DNA of 64,000 nucleotides from Sphingobium fuliginis. GTDB taxonomy: Bacteria; Pseudomonadota; Alphaproteobacteria; Sphingomonadales; Sphingomonadaceae. Positions within the stretch are counted from its first letter, which is position 1. Every line of letters starts with the position of its first letter. Made by a program: the position numbers and the translations under genes. Shown here in pieces: positions 36,443 through 45,420 of the stretch. Under the pieces are notes generated by a model, which was not told the DNA's origin, did not search any database, and saw nothing but the letters and a program-made list of their open reading frames with translations. Where the stretch lies: NCBI RefSeq assembly GCF_004152845.1, contig NZ_SEON01000001.1:1-64000 (forward strand), read 5' to 3'.

Positions 36443-39400
36443 TCAATAATCCTTTGAGACACGGACGTTGGCGCTTTCGCGGCCAAGGGTGGAGATAGCG
36501 CCGAGCAGCGAGAGCCAGCGCGTGACCTGATATTCGATGCGGGTCGCGGAATAGCCCTGCCCGTCGGTGATCAGTTCCACATAGGTCTTGCGGGTCAGAT
36601 ATTTGCCCGCCGCGATGGAGGTGCCCTGCCCCTGCGTCGGATCGGCGGCGATGATGCGCAGCCGGTCGAGCCCAGCCGCCTTGCGCACGGCGTTGATCGG
36701 GTCGAGGCCGCCCTGCCCCTGAAGCGAACCCACGGCCGAGGCGAGTTGCAGCGCTTCGGGCGCGGACAGGTTGGTGATCGACGTGCCGAAGAGGATGCGG
36801 GACAGCAGTTCGTCCTGCGGCAGCGCGGGCACGCTGGTGAAGCTGATCACGGGCTTGAGGCCCGTGCCGCCGACATGAATGGTGGCGGTGAGGTCGCTGA
36901 CATCCGCCTCCGCATCGATGTCGAGCGTCGGGTTGACGGGGGTGCGGCCGTCGAACTGGATCTTGCCTTCCTTGAGGTCGAAGCGGCGGCCGGCAAAGTC
37001 ATAGGTGCCGCGGACGAGATCGGCGGTGCCCGCAATGGCCGGGCTCGTGACCGTGCCGCCGATGTCCAGATTGGCGCGCCACTCGCTCTCAAGGCCAAGG
37101 CCCGTGACGGTCAGGCGGTTGCGGGCGCGCGCCTTGATCGCAAGGTCCCAGGGAATGCTGGTGCGGGGCCGCTCTATCTCGTCGCCGCGACGGTTGATCT
37201 CGATCACGCGCAGTTCGGGAATCTGCGCCACGGCGGCGGCGCGCCCCATGGTGAAGCGGCTGCGGTTGAGGATCAGGTCGCCGCCGATGGTGCCGCCTTT
37301 GCCGGTGGAGGCGATGGTGATCGGGCCGGTGACGGTGGCGGCGATGTCGTCCCGTTCGAGGAGCGCGGCATTCTCCGCCTGGAGACGCAGGTCCATGCCG
37401 ACCCCCGCTATGCCGTTGAAGGTGAAGCTGCCCGTCCCGGTGACCGTGCCGCCATTTTGCGCGGCGGCGCTGAAGCCGGTCATGACGAGTTGCGCGCCGG
37501 AGAAGCGGCCCCGCGCCTTGACGCCGTGCAGCCGCATGCCCGTGACGGGGCTGTTGATCGCGGCATTGTCCGTCGCGAGAGACCCCGCGATGACGGGGTC
37601 GCCCAGCGTGCCGCGCGCGTCGGCGGTGACGTTGACCGGGCCGGATATGTCCACGATCTCCACCCCCGTCAGGCGCCAGAGCGTGTCGGCGGTGCCATTG
37701 TAGCGAAGCTGCGCGAACAGGGACGCGCGGTTGAGCCGCTCCACCAGAGTGCCTTCGGTGCCGAGCGGCATGAGCAGCGCCTGCGCCCGGCCGATGGTCT
37801 GGCCGTTCGCGACGAAGATCATGCGGGTGGCCAGACGGTCATGGCTGAGGACCGCGTTGACGCCCGCATCCACGGGACGGGAACTCAGCGACAGGCCGGA
37901 GCGGGAAAGGCCGCGCACGCGCAGTTCGGCCTTCCCCGTCGGCATGCCGCCGCGCGTATGCACATAGCTGAGCGAGCCGGTCGCCGTGCCGCCAAGGCCC
38001 AGATCGTCATAGGCGATGTCCAGCAGCGAAAGCGGCAGTTTCTGCAGCCGCGCCTCTATGCTGGTGGTCTGGCCGCTGAGTTCGCCGCCAAGCTGGAGCG
38101 ATCCGCCCGCAAAGCCTATAGATGCGGGGTCCAGGCGCCAGCCGTCCTGGGTGCGGGTGAATATGGCGGGGCGATTGAGCTTGATCGGCCGCTTGTCGAT
38201 GGTGCCGCCCGCCTGAAGCTGGATGCGGTCGGGCGTGACCTGCGCCTCGCCGCTGAGGTCGAAGAGGCGGCCGCGCTGGCCGGAGAGGCTGGCCGTCACC
38301 TTGCCGCTGCCGTCGACCAGATCGGCATTGGCCGCAAGGCGGCCGATCTGGATCGCACCGATGCGCAGGCCCCGCGCCTGCGCCGTGGCGCCGATCGTCG
38401 TGCCGGAAGGGTCGAGCAGGATCGTGGCATCCAGCCTGCCCCGGCGCACGGCGATGCTGGTCGGGCCGTCGAAACTGGCGTCGGTGGCGGTGAGGGCGAG
38501 CTTCAGCTGCTGAACGCCGTTTACAGGGGCAAAGGCGACGGTGCCGGTCACAGGGCCGCTGACGTTCAGCACGCCGTCCAGCCCGCCGGTCACCGGGCGC
38601 AGGTCGCCGCTGGCGCTGACGCCCGATGCGGCCACGCGGGCAATGCGGACGATCGCCTGGCCGCCGGGCGGCAGCAGGATCGCGCCGTTGCCGGTGAAGG
38701 GACCGAGCGTCGATCCCCCCTCCGCCGTGAAGGCGTAACCCGCCGCATCGGGGACCAGATGGGCGTGCATGTCCGTGACGCCAAGCGCCTTCAGCGGGCT
38801 TTGCAGCACGACATCGACGGTCGGACGGTCGATCCTGCCATCCAGGATCAGGCGCAGCGGACCATAGCTTCCATGCTGGCCATTGCCTTCGAAATGGAAC
38901 GTGCCGTCGCGGCGGCGATAGCCCTTGGCCGACAGCGTCAGCAGCGGCGCCTCCAGGCGGAGGCCGGTGAACTGAAGCTGCCCGTCCGGTCCGAGCGACA
39001 GACCGCTGCGCAACACCGGAAGGCCGCCGCCCAGGGACCGCAGGAAGCTGTTGTCCAGCCGCCGCATCCGCGCCATCGCATTGCCGCTCAAGGTGAAGGC
39101 GCCACGGGGGCCGGGCACGGCGCGCAGCTTCGACGTCAGGTCGACGATGCCGAGGCCGCGAATGGCCAAGCCGCTGATCTGGCCGTCCAGGCCGATGTCG
39201 TAACGCCCCGATTTCAGGTCGGCGAGGAAAAGCAGCCTGCCGCGCAGCTTGTCGGACCGCACCGTCATCGGATTGCTGACGACCTGCTGGTTCCTGAGCT
39301 GCAACACGCCGTTCAGGTCGAAATTGCGGATGATCCCCTCTACCAGCGGGCCCTGGCCGTCGAGACGCCGGGCGCGCAGATGGACGGGGATCAGCGCCGG

Positions 39401-40624
39401 GCCGCCTTTCGCCCTGCGTCCCTTGCCGTCGGCGCGCACATCGTGGATCACGGTCTTGCCGAAGGCGAGTTGCCTGGCAGTGAGCAGATATTCATAGCCG
39501 AAGCCCGAGAGCGAGCCATCCAGCCGGATGCGCGCCGCAATATCCCGGCCGCCCATCGACTTGAGCAAAGCCTGCGGGCGGGCGAGCTTCACATCGACCA
39601 GCAGATTGTCGAGCGCATTGTTGCGCAGGTCGATGGCGCCGTCCGCGTTGAGGTCGATCGCGGCGGAGCGAAGCGACAGCTTGCCGTCGACCACCCGGTC
39701 GGCCATCGATCCGCTCGCCTGGATGGCGAGGCGCGGCGCGGAAAGGCGCTGGACAAGGCCCTGTCCCGCCATGGCGGCTCCCTCGACGGTGCCGGCGGCC
39801 GTATAGGTGCCGCTGCGGGCCGCCAGCTTCAGGTCTATGGCGGGTTCGCTGTCCAGCGTGCCCGCCAGGCGACCGTTCCAGCCTGTCCAGCTTCCCTGCC
39901 CCTGGATGCGGAGATTGGCGTCCTGCTTCAACCCGGCCATGATTCCCAGGACGCCGCCCCTGGGTGCGTTCACCGTGACGTCGAGGTCGAACTTGTCATC
40001 GTCGGGCCGGCTGTCGAGCGCGATGTTGAGCGCATCCTCTCCGTTCAACACCCGGGCGGAAAGATCGATAATGGCGCGGCCGCCGCGAATGTCCGCATCG
40101 CCGGAAAGCGTCGCCTGCTGCACCTTGCCCGTGATGCCCCGCTCCATGATGAGGCGCCCGACCGAAAATTGCATCAGCCGGATGTCGAAGCCGGGAAGGA
40201 TCGGCCCCTCCCGCTCGCTGGGGTTGAGCTTGGGCAGCTTGTGCAGAGTCGCCTGCGGAATGACCAGGCGGTCTATATCAAGCCGGTTGGAGAGCCAGGC
40301 GAAGGGCCACCAGTCCAGTTCCACGCGCGGGGCGTCAAGGAACGCGCCCTTGGGATCGGACAGGGTCAGGCCATGGAGAACGGCCTTGCGGTAGATGCTG
40401 CCATCGATCCGGTCGACATGGATGCGCAGGCCCGAAGGCGGGCTGATCTTCGCAATGCGGGACACGAGGAAGCGATGGCCCGGCACGGTGTCGAGCCAGG
40501 CCAGCGCGCCGGCGGCGATCAGCAGCAGCGTGGCGAGAATGCCGGCGACCCAACGCTGCCAGCGACCGTCCCAGGCGCGGCGGCGGCGCGGCGGCGGCGG
40601 CGCGGCGGGCGTCTCCCCGGCCAT
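36443..40624 (-). CDS. tamB: translocation and assembly module TamB
   Basis: Predicted 1393-aa inner-membrane-anchored protein with one N-terminal helix (about 20-42, [20 protein letters not shown]) and a long periplasmic beta-helical rod. It ends in the DUF490/TamB C-terminal domain ([48 protein letters not shown]). TamB spans the periplasm and works with TamA in outer-membrane protein insertion, and in lipid transport in some bacteria. Its ATG overlaps the tamA stop by one base (TGATG). Length is at the usual size for Alphaproteobacteria. Confidence 0.93.
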   Translation of the reverse strand: MAGETPAAPPPPRRRRAWDGRWQRWVAGILATLLLIAAGALAWLDTVPGHRFLVSRIAKISPPSGLRIHVDRIDGSIYRKAVLHGLTLSDPKGAFLDAPRVELDWWPFAWLSNRLDIDRLVIPQATLHKLPKLNPSEREGPILPGFDIRLMQFSVGRLIMERGITGKVQQATLSGDADIRGGRAIIDLSARVLNGEDALNIALDSRPDDDKFDLDVTVNAPRGGVLGIMAGLKQDANLRIQGQGSWTGWNGRLAGTLDSEPAIDLKLAARSGTYTAAGTVEGAAMAGQGLVQRLSAPRLAIQASGSMADRVVDGKLSLRSAAIDLNADGAIDLRNNALDNLLVDVKLARPQALLKSMGGRDIAARIRLDGSLSGFGYEYLLTARQLAFGKTVIHDVRADGKGRRAKGGPALIPVHLRARRLDGQGPLVEGIIRNFDLNGVLQLRNQQVVSNPMTVRSDKLRGRLLFLADLKSGRYDIGLDGQISGLAIRGLGIVDLTSKLRAVPGPRGAFTLSGNAMARMRRLDNSFLRSLGGGLPVLRSGLSLGPDGQLQFTGLRLEAPLLTLSAKGYRRRDGTFHFEGNGQHGSYGPLRLILDGRIDRPTVDVVLQSPLKALGVTDMHAHLVPDAAGYAFTAEGGSTLGPFTGNGAILLPPGGQAIVRIARVAASGVSASGDLRPVTGGLDGVLNVSGPVTGTVAFAPVNGVQQLKLALTATDASFDGPTSIAVRRGRLDATILLDPSGTTIGATAQARGLRIGAIQIGRLAANADLVDGSGKVTASLSGQRGRLFDLSGEAQVTPDRIQLQAGGTIDKRPIKLNRPAIFTRTQDGWRLDPASIGFAGGSLQLGGELSGQTTSIEARLQKLPLSLLDIAYDDLGLGGTATGSLSYVHTRGGMPTGKAELRVRGLSRSGLSLSSRPVDAGVNAVLSHDRLATRMIFVANGQTIGRAQALLMPLGTEGTLVERLNRASLFAQLRYNGTADTLWRLTGVEIVDISGPVNVTADARGTLGDPVIAGSLATDNAAINSPVTGMRLHGVKARGRFSGAQLVMTGFSAAAQNGGTVTGTGSFTFNGIAGVGMDLRLQAENAALLERDDIAATVTGPITIASTGKGGTIGGDLILNRSRFTMGRAAAVAQIPELRVIEINRRGDEIERPRTSIPWDLAIKARARNRLTVTGLGLESEWRANLDIGGTVTSPAIAGTADLVRGTYDFAGRRFDLKEGKIQFDGRTPVNPTLDIDAEADVSDLTATIHVGGTGLKPVISFTSVPALPQDELLSRILFGTSITNLSAPEALQLASAVGSLQGQGGLDPINAVRKAAGLDRLRIIAADPTQGQGTSIAAGKYLTRKTYVELITDGQGYSATRIEYQVTRWLSLLGAISTLGRESANVRVSKDY

Positions 40625-42687
40625 CAGAAGGCCTGCCCCAGCGAGACATAGACGGCGATCTTCGGATCGCCCGACTGCGGATTGAGCGGCGTGCCGACAT
40701 CGATGCGGATCGGGCCGAAGCTGCTGTAATAGCGCACGCCCAGCCCCGCACCAATGCGCAGGTCGCGGAAGCGCGGCAGGAAACTGGTCGAGATGTTGCC
40801 GGCGTCGACAAAGGGCACGACGCCGAAATTGCCGAAGCGGATGCGGGATTCCAGCGAGAATTCCGCCAGGCTCTTGCCGCCGACCGGATCGTCGTTCGGG
40901 CCGTAGCGCGGGCCGATCGCCTGATAGCCATAGCCGCGCACCGAAGCGCCGCCGCCGGCATAGAAGCGCCGCGAGGGCGCGATCCGGTCGACCGTGGACC
41001 CCAATATGGTGCCGAAACGCGCACGGGCCGCGAGCACGATCCGGTCGTTCATCGGCTGATAGACGCTGCCGTCAAGCTGCACGCGGGCATAGCCGAAGGT
41101 GCTGTTCTGGAAGGACAGTTCGGGGCTGAGCCGGCCGCCCAGGCGGAACCCCCGGCTGGGGTTCAGCAGGTCGTCGCTGCCGTCATAGGTGAGGCTCAAT
41201 GGAATGGCGCCGATCAGGAAGGTGCGCCGGCTGCCGTTGCTGAACGCATCCGCTTCGTCCGACGCGATCAGTTCGCCGCCGATGCGCCAGACCCATTTCT
41301 TCTGGAACAATATGTTGGTCTGCCGCTCCAGCGCGCCCGACAGGGTTATGGTGCGCGCGTCATAGGCGTCCCGCTTGATGTTGCTGACGGAGAGCAGGCC
41401 CGTCAGCACATTGTCGCGACGGCGGAAATTGTTGCGGCGATAGGTGAAGGACGCCGTCTGCTCCTGCGTGCCGATCACCCCGCGCACAGTCACCGCCCCT
41501 TCCGGCGGGAAGAAATTGCGGTGCGCCCAGCTCACCTCTGCGCGATAACCCTCCCCGGTGCCATAGCCCAGTTCGCCCGCTATGGTGCGCAGCGGCGCCG
41601 GCCGGGCGTCGATGGCCAGGTCGACATGCTCGCCGTCTCCCGCATCCCTGGGGGTCATGGTCAGCGATGAAACGAGCCCGGTGGCGATCAGCGCCTGCCG
41701 CAGGTCTTCGACATCGGATGCCATATAGGTGTCGCCGGGACGGAAGCGGGCGATGCGCTGGACATGGCGGGCGCTGAACAGCGCATCATTGGCCATGACG
41801 ATCCTGCCGAAGGTGCGGTAGGCGCCGGGATTGACGACGATGTCCAGATCGCCCTTGCGCTCCTCATGGTCGATGCGGACTTCCGGTTCCTCGACCTTGC
41901 CGAAGGGAAATCCGTTCTCGAGCAGCGCGACGGCCAGGGACTGCTGGCCGGCGAGGATGGCGTCGGAATCGACCGGATCGCCCGCCCTGGGCGGAAAGGC
42001 GGACCGTAATTCCGGTTCGCGCTCGCCGGTGTTCTCCAGGCCCTTCAGGTCGACGGACGACAGCAGATAGCGCGCGCCCGGCACGATCCGGAAGGTGACC
42101 GCCAGCCTGTCGCTGCCCGCCGGCGGCGGCGTCACGGCGCCGCGAATGCGCGCGGCATAATAGCCCTTGGCGCGCAGCAACCGGTCGAGCAGGTCGCTGT
42201 CCTCCTTGATCCGGCGGTTGATCTGGGCGAGATTTGCGGGCTTCCCCTCGCCCTGATGCAGCACCGACAGTTCGTTGAAGCGGGTGGTGAACTGGGCGTC
42301 GGCAATCTCCTCCACGCCGGTCAGCGCGACGGTGTAGCGGCGCTCCTCACCCGTATCCGCGCCCGTGTCCGCAAAGGTGACGGCCTCCTCAGCCTGTTCC
42401 TCGGCCGCTTCGGGCGCGACCGCCTGCTGCGGCACGTCGGAAGACTGGGGCGGCAGTTCGACCATGGGCGTGACGATGTCGGGCTGTCCCATGTCCGGCC
42501 AGTCGACGCCGATGTCGGGCATGGGGGCCAGATTGGGATCCAGATCGGGCTGATCGGGAACCGGCTGGGCGCCGGCCTGCGCCGCCGCCTGCGCATGAGC
42601 GACAGGCGCGAGCAGAAGCAGCGGCACGAGAAGAGCAGCTTGCGGCAGGCCTGAAATGCGGCGGCAGGTCCGCAAACCGGTATTCAT
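40624..42687 (-). CDS. tamA: outer membrane BamA/TamA family protein
   Basis: Predicted 687 aa with signal peptide (LPQAALLVPLLLLAPVAHA). A Pro/Gln/Asp-rich stretch follows, then POTRA domains (about 130-360: DLLDRLLRAKGYYAARI, SVDLKGLENTGEREPEL, DVEDLRQALIATGLVSSL). A 16-strand barrel ends in AVYVSLGQAF with terminal Phe. YAGGGASVRGYGYQAIGP is the L6 loop with the VRGYGY motif that defines the Omp85 family. It is the partner of TamB, encoded directly downstream with a one-base overlap. The acidic N-terminal extension is longer than in E. coli TamA. Confidence 0.93.
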   Translation of the reverse strand: MNTGLRTCRRISGLPQAALLVPLLLLAPVAHAQAAAQAGAQPVPDQPDLDPNLAPMPDIGVDWPDMGQPDIVTPMVELPPQSSDVPQQAVAPEAAEEQAEEAVTFADTGADTGEERRYTVALTGVEEIADAQFTTRFNELSVLHQGEGKPANLAQINRRIKEDSDLLDRLLRAKGYYAARIRGAVTPPPAGSDRLAVTFRIVPGARYLLSSVDLKGLENTGEREPELRSAFPPRAGDPVDSDAILAGQQSLAVALLENGFPFGKVEEPEVRIDHEERKGDLDIVVNPGAYRTFGRIVMANDALFSARHVQRIARFRPGDTYMASDVEDLRQALIATGLVSSLTMTPRDAGDGEHVDLAIDARPAPLRTIAGELGYGTGEGYRAEVSWAHRNFFPPEGAVTVRGVIGTQEQTASFTYRRNNFRRRDNVLTGLLSVSNIKRDAYDARTITLSGALERQTNILFQKKWVWRIGGELIASDEADAFSNGSRRTFLIGAIPLSLTYDGSDDLLNPSRGFRLGGRLSPELSFQNSTFGYARVQLDGSVYQPMNDRIVLAARARFGTILGSTVDRIAPSRRFYAGGGASVRGYGYQAIGPRYGPNDDPVGGKSLAEFSLESRIRFGNFGVVPFVDAGNISTSFLPRFRDLRIGAGLGVRYYSSFGPIRIDVGTPLNPQSGDPKIAVYVSLGQAF

Positions 42688-42833
42688 AGCGCTGATCTAG
42701 ACCAGAAATCGGGCGGATGGCCAGCCCCCAAGATGATGGCGGGACAGGCTGTGCGGGGATTTGGGCTGAAAGGCTGGATGGCGTGGAGATGTGTAACCCC
42801 GCTCCTGCCGACATGCCCCAGCGAACCCGCCTG

Positions 42834-43304
42834 TCAGAAGGCGGCGTTGAGCCGATCCATCAATGCCCGGGCCGGATTGGGTTCCGCCTGCGCCCGCGGA
42901 CGCGCCATGCGATCCTGAAGGCGCGCGACCCTTTCGTAAAGGTCCTGGCTTGCCTCTATCAATGCGCGGGCGGCGAAGGGGAAGTTGCCGGCCACCGAAG
43001 GATCGGTGGTCGCGGCATGGCCGAGGCGGTATTTCTCGTCCAGCATTTCCGCATCGCTGAGTTCCCCCCGTTGCCAGGCGCGCTGGCTCAGCAACCAGGC
43101 GATGATGTGCATGAGGCGCGTCGTGACCTTGAGCGATTCGCAGGCGAAGGCGACGCGGCGAAGCGGATCGTCCGTCTCCGGATCGCCTCCCTCCCGCACG
43201 TCGAAATAGGCGCGCGCTTCATCCGCCATCACCATGGCTTCGACATAGAGACCGTCGACAAGGCGGCGATGCAGGCCCTGTTCAAGAGAAGCGGCGAGTT
43301 TCAT
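42834..43304 (-). CDS. DUF1465 family protein (RcdA-like)
   Basis: Predicted 156-aa all-helical protein. VEAMVMADEARAYFD, ACESLKVTTRLMHIIAWLLSQRA and DEKYRLGHAA are typical of DUF1465 (PF07323), the family to which I believe Caulobacter RcdA, a ClpXP adaptor needed for CtrA degradation, belongs. A cell-cycle protease adaptor role is therefore possible but inferred. The C-terminal tail after ERVARLQDRM looks disordered. It is downstream of the first DUF465 gene on the minus strand. Confidence 0.85.
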   Translation of the reverse strand: MKLAASLEQGLHRRLVDGLYVEAMVMADEARAYFDVREGGDPETDDPLRRVAFACESLKVTTRLMHIIAWLLSQRAWQRGELSDAEMLDEKYRLGHAATTDPSVAGNFPFAARALIEASQDLYERVARLQDRMARPRAQAEPNPARALMDRLNAAF

Positions 43305-43337
43305 GGCCGATATGTGCCATAGAGCGGGCGCCTTGTC

Positions 43338-43392
43338 AGTCCCGATGCGGGCCCGTTAACCCCGAATTGTGTCATTCGGGATCAGTCGGGAC
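43338..43392. other. nested hairpin between DUF465 and DUF1465 genes
   Basis: Outer arms GTCCCGA (43338-43344) and TCGGGAC (43386-43392) enclose a second stem CCCGAAT-TGTGTC-ATTCGGG (43361-43380). No T-tract follows on either strand. It could stabilise the mRNA ends of the minus-strand genes or be the 5' leader of DUF1465. Confidence 0.35.
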
Positions 43393-43419
43393 CGCACTGG
43401 CCATAATCCGTTCAACCGT

Positions 43420-43620
43420 TCAAGCGATGATGTCGGGGACGAGCTGATCCTCCAGCAGGGCCATTTCGTCGCGCAGGCGCAATTTCCGCTTCTTGAGGCG
43501 CGCGACCTGCATCTGGTCGCCCGAACCGGAGTCCACCAGCGCGCTGATGGCGCTGTCCAGGTCGCGATGCTCGATTCGCAACAATTCCAGCCGACGCATG
43601 ATGTCTTCGCGGCTCACCAT
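43420..43620 (-). CDS. DUF465 (YdcH-type) protein, copy A
   Basis: Predicted 66-aa charged coiled-coil: SREDIMRRLELLRIEHRDLD, then VARLKKRKLRLRDEMALLEDQL. The HRDLD and LKKRKLRLRDEM motifs are the DUF465 family pattern, a small cytoplasmic protein of unknown role with a helical hairpin. The ATG at 43620 was chosen because the domain starts there. A paralogue is transcribed divergently 170 bp away. Confidence 0.85.
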   Translation of the reverse strand: MVSREDIMRRLELLRIEHRDLDSAISALVDSGSGDQMQVARLKKRKLRLRDEMALLEDQLVPDIIA

Positions 43621-43790
43621 ACACCTACTTTCGCACCCATTGCCGTCCCATCGCCCCTTGATAGCCCGGCGGGCCGGCACGAACCATCGCAAATTTCAAA
43701 GCGGCCCGTCGCAAAGCGCGAATCGCCCGAAGACACGGCCAGCGAATCGTGATCTACTCGTTCATCCATTGCCCTCGTAAGGAGAATGTC

Positions 43791-43949
43791 ATGGAAAACA
43801 GCCACATTTCAGCTCTTTCGGCCAAGCATGCCGGGCTTGAGGCTCGAATCAAGGCGGAGACGAGTCGTCCCATGCCTGACGCGATCCTGGTGGCCTCGCT
43901 CAAGAAGCAGAAGCTTCGGCTGAAGGAGGAAATGGAGGCGCAACACTGA
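43791..43949 (+). CDS. DUF465 protein, copy B
   Basis: Predicted 52 aa: MENSHISALSAKHAGLEARI and then SLKKQKLRLKEEMEAQH, the same LKKxKLRLxxEM motif as copy A. AAGGAG (43779-43784) precedes the ATG. It lacks the longer N-terminus of copy A and is the shorter, more typical family member. A structured RNA and poly-T tract follow its stop. Confidence 0.85.
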   Translation: MENSHISALSAKHAGLEARIKAETSRPMPDAILVASLKKQKLRLKEEMEAQH

Positions 43950-43969
43950 CAGCGGTGACGCCTGTGTGA

Positions 43970-44050
43970 AAGGCATGGATCGGCGGTCCCTTGCCGCTGA
44001 TCCTGCCCTTCCGGGAGAAGCTCCGGGGCCATGCCTTGCGGGGCTTTTTT
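43970..44050 (+). ncRNA. candidate three-way-junction RNA with U-tract
   Basis: P1: AAGGCATGG (43970-43978) with CCATGCCTT (44029-44037), 9 perfect pairs. P2 stacks on it with no gap: ATCGGCGG (43979-43986) with CCGCTGAT (43994-44001), 8 pairs including one G-U, loop TCCCTTG. P3: TTCCGG(G)AG with CTCCGGGG (44009-44028), one bulged G, loop AAG. GCGGGGC and TTTTTT (44045-44050) follow P1. It starts 20 nt after the DUF465-B stop. It could be a 3' UTR terminator structure or a small RNA; no Rfam match is claimed. Confidence 0.5.
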
Positions 44051-44095
44051 GTTGGCGGCGGCAATCCGAGCCACCCTGTAATCCGCTTTGGATGC

Positions 44096-44461
44096 TCAGC
44101 GCATGAAGCGGCGCTGGCGCAGATAATCGGGCACCGCAAGCTGTCCTTCCGGCGCGGAAACCCGGCGGCGCGCGAGTTGGGGATCGATCGGCACGTCGAA
44201 CGCGATGCCGATGCGATCCTCCCGTGACCAGACGACCGAACCGTGGACCTGACCGATGCCGCGCAGGTCGAAGCGAATGCGGATGCCGTTGGGCACGGCG
44301 CGCTCACAATCGGCCATGAGGCCGGTGGCGGAAAGATTGCGGACGCGGGCGCGGCCGAGCGGAACCCCGTCGGCCGAGCTTAGATTGGTGAGCAGGAAAA
44401 GGCTGTCGCGCGGGCCGGAACGCGCCGGACCACGATCACCATCATCCTGATTGCTATCCAT
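44096..44461 (-). CDS. PilZ domain protein
   Basis: Predicted 121 aa. After a disordered start (DDGDRGPARSGPRD) the domain reads ARVRNLSATGLMADCERAVPNG, then IRFDLRGIGQVHGSVVWSREDRIGIAFD, which is the beta-barrel PilZ fold with the D/NxSxxG motif (NLSATG). The RxxxR cyclic-di-GMP motif is not obvious at the usual place upstream (only PARSGPR), so nucleotide binding is uncertain. The ATG at 44461 was chosen over a TTG two codons upstream. Confidence 0.82.
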   Translation of the reverse strand: MDSNQDDGDRGPARSGPRDSLFLLTNLSSADGVPLGRARVRNLSATGLMADCERAVPNGIRIRFDLRGIGQVHGSVVWSREDRIGIAFDVPIDPQLARRRVSAPEGQLAVPDYLRQRRFMR

Positions 44462-44526
44462 CGACAACGCCCTGCAAGATCACTGGAATTTCCCGGCGAC
44501 CCTGCCATGGCGGCATGGATAAAAGG

Positions 44527-44991
44527 TTAATCGTCGCGAGAGACTTTTTCCTGCCGCTCGTGCCGTTCCTGCGCTTCGACCGTCATGGTCGCGATCGGGC
44601 GGGCTTCCAGGCGGCCCAGCGAAATCGGTTCGCCAGTCACTTCGCAATAGCCATATTCGCCCTCGTCGATGCGGCGGAGCGCGGCGTCGATCTTGGAGAT
44701 GAGCTTGCGCTGGCGGTCGCGGGTGCGCAGCTCGATCGACCAGTCGGTCTCGCTCGATGCGCGGTCGTTGAGGTCGGGTTCGCGGAGCGGTTCGTTCTGC
44801 AGGACGGCCAATGTCCCTTCCGCTTCGGCCAGGATCTGCTTCTTCCAGTCCCACAGGCGCTGCCGGAAATATTCCAACTGGAGCGGGTTCATGAACTCTT
44901 CGTCTGCGGAAGGACGATAGTCGGGTGGGAGTGTTACAGCCGATTTCGGCGGATTTTGGCCGTCTTTATCGGAATTCAGGACCGATGCCAT
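44527..44991 (-). CDS. dksA: RNA polymerase-binding transcription factor DksA, zinc-finger cysteines lost
   Basis: Predicted 154 aa. The coiled coil begins MNPLQLEYFRQRLWDWKKQIL and has the secondary-channel tip DLNDRA (Asp73, Asp76, Ala78 of DxxDxA). The C-terminal globular part GEYGYCEVTGEP ... EARPIATMTVEAQE keeps only Cys116 of the four zinc cysteines; the others are Thr119, Thr137 and Ala140. It modulates initiation with ppGpp. An in-frame extension upstream to 45360 is not part of the protein, since family homology starts at the ATG 44991. Confidence 0.93.
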   Translation of the reverse strand: MASVLNSDKDGQNPPKSAVTLPPDYRPSADEEFMNPLQLEYFRQRLWDWKKQILAEAEGTLAVLQNEPLREPDLNDRASSETDWSIELRTRDRQRKLISKIDAALRRIDEGEYGYCEVTGEPISLGRLEARPIATMTVEAQERHERQEKVSRDD

Positions 44992-45420
44992 CTGGCTCTC
45001 CGACTCGCGGGACCCCCGATGCTGAAAGTGCCGGGGTATCCGTGACTTGTGGTTGACGGCGCCTAATAGCCAGCGCCAAGGCCTGAGACAAGCGGGCAAT
45101 CGGTCGTCCGGCGCGCCGGCCGCGCATTGCGGCGCGCTTATCCCCAGAAAATTCGCGATTCCCGGCCATCGGCAGATCATAAAAGAAAATAGACCAGCCG
45201 TATCGCCCAAGCGGCCGGCCGCCGTATCACAATGGGACGTTAACCATATGAGTTCATAATTTGTTAGTTTTTTCCTCGACTTGACCCCGATATTCAGAGT
45301 TAACGCCATTGAAGTTAACGCTTTGTTTTGCGTTGTTAGCAATAGGGAACGGCCCCGCATCCGTTACTGCGCAACGCGGTGACGAGATCGTCAGGCCGAA
45401 GACAAACAAGAGTGGAACCT
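44992..45420. other. 429-bp intergenic region between dksA and the Ser-rich gene
   Basis: No supported gene. The half nearest the plus-strand gene is AT-rich (45237-45345) and carries three GTTAAC-type elements, at 45236-45242, 45299-45307 and 45314-45321. Promoters for the two divergent genes must lie here. I see no -35/-10 pair that I would assign with confidence. Confidence 0.6.
45299..45321 (+). promoter_or_regulatory. GTTAACGC direct repeats upstream of the Ser-rich gene
   Basis: GTTAACGC occurs at 45299-45306 and 45314-45321, 15 bp centre to centre. Each contains the palindrome GTTAAC. A third copy, GTTAACCAT, lies at 45236-45244. The spacing (15) does not equal the 11-bp spacing of the classical TTAA-N7-TTAA CtrA site, so the regulator is unknown. 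Confidence 0.4.

Noticed and set aside
36746..40651. 1301-codon open frame on the plus strand opposite tamB
   Set aside because: It is an antisense shadow of a GC-rich gene: composition is Arg/Ala/Gly/His-rich with no domain and no ribosome-binding site, while the minus strand encodes an intact TamB.
45299..45321. Classical CtrA binding site
   Set aside because: The two TTAA elements are separated by 11 bases rather than 7, so it does not fit TTAA-N7-TTAA.
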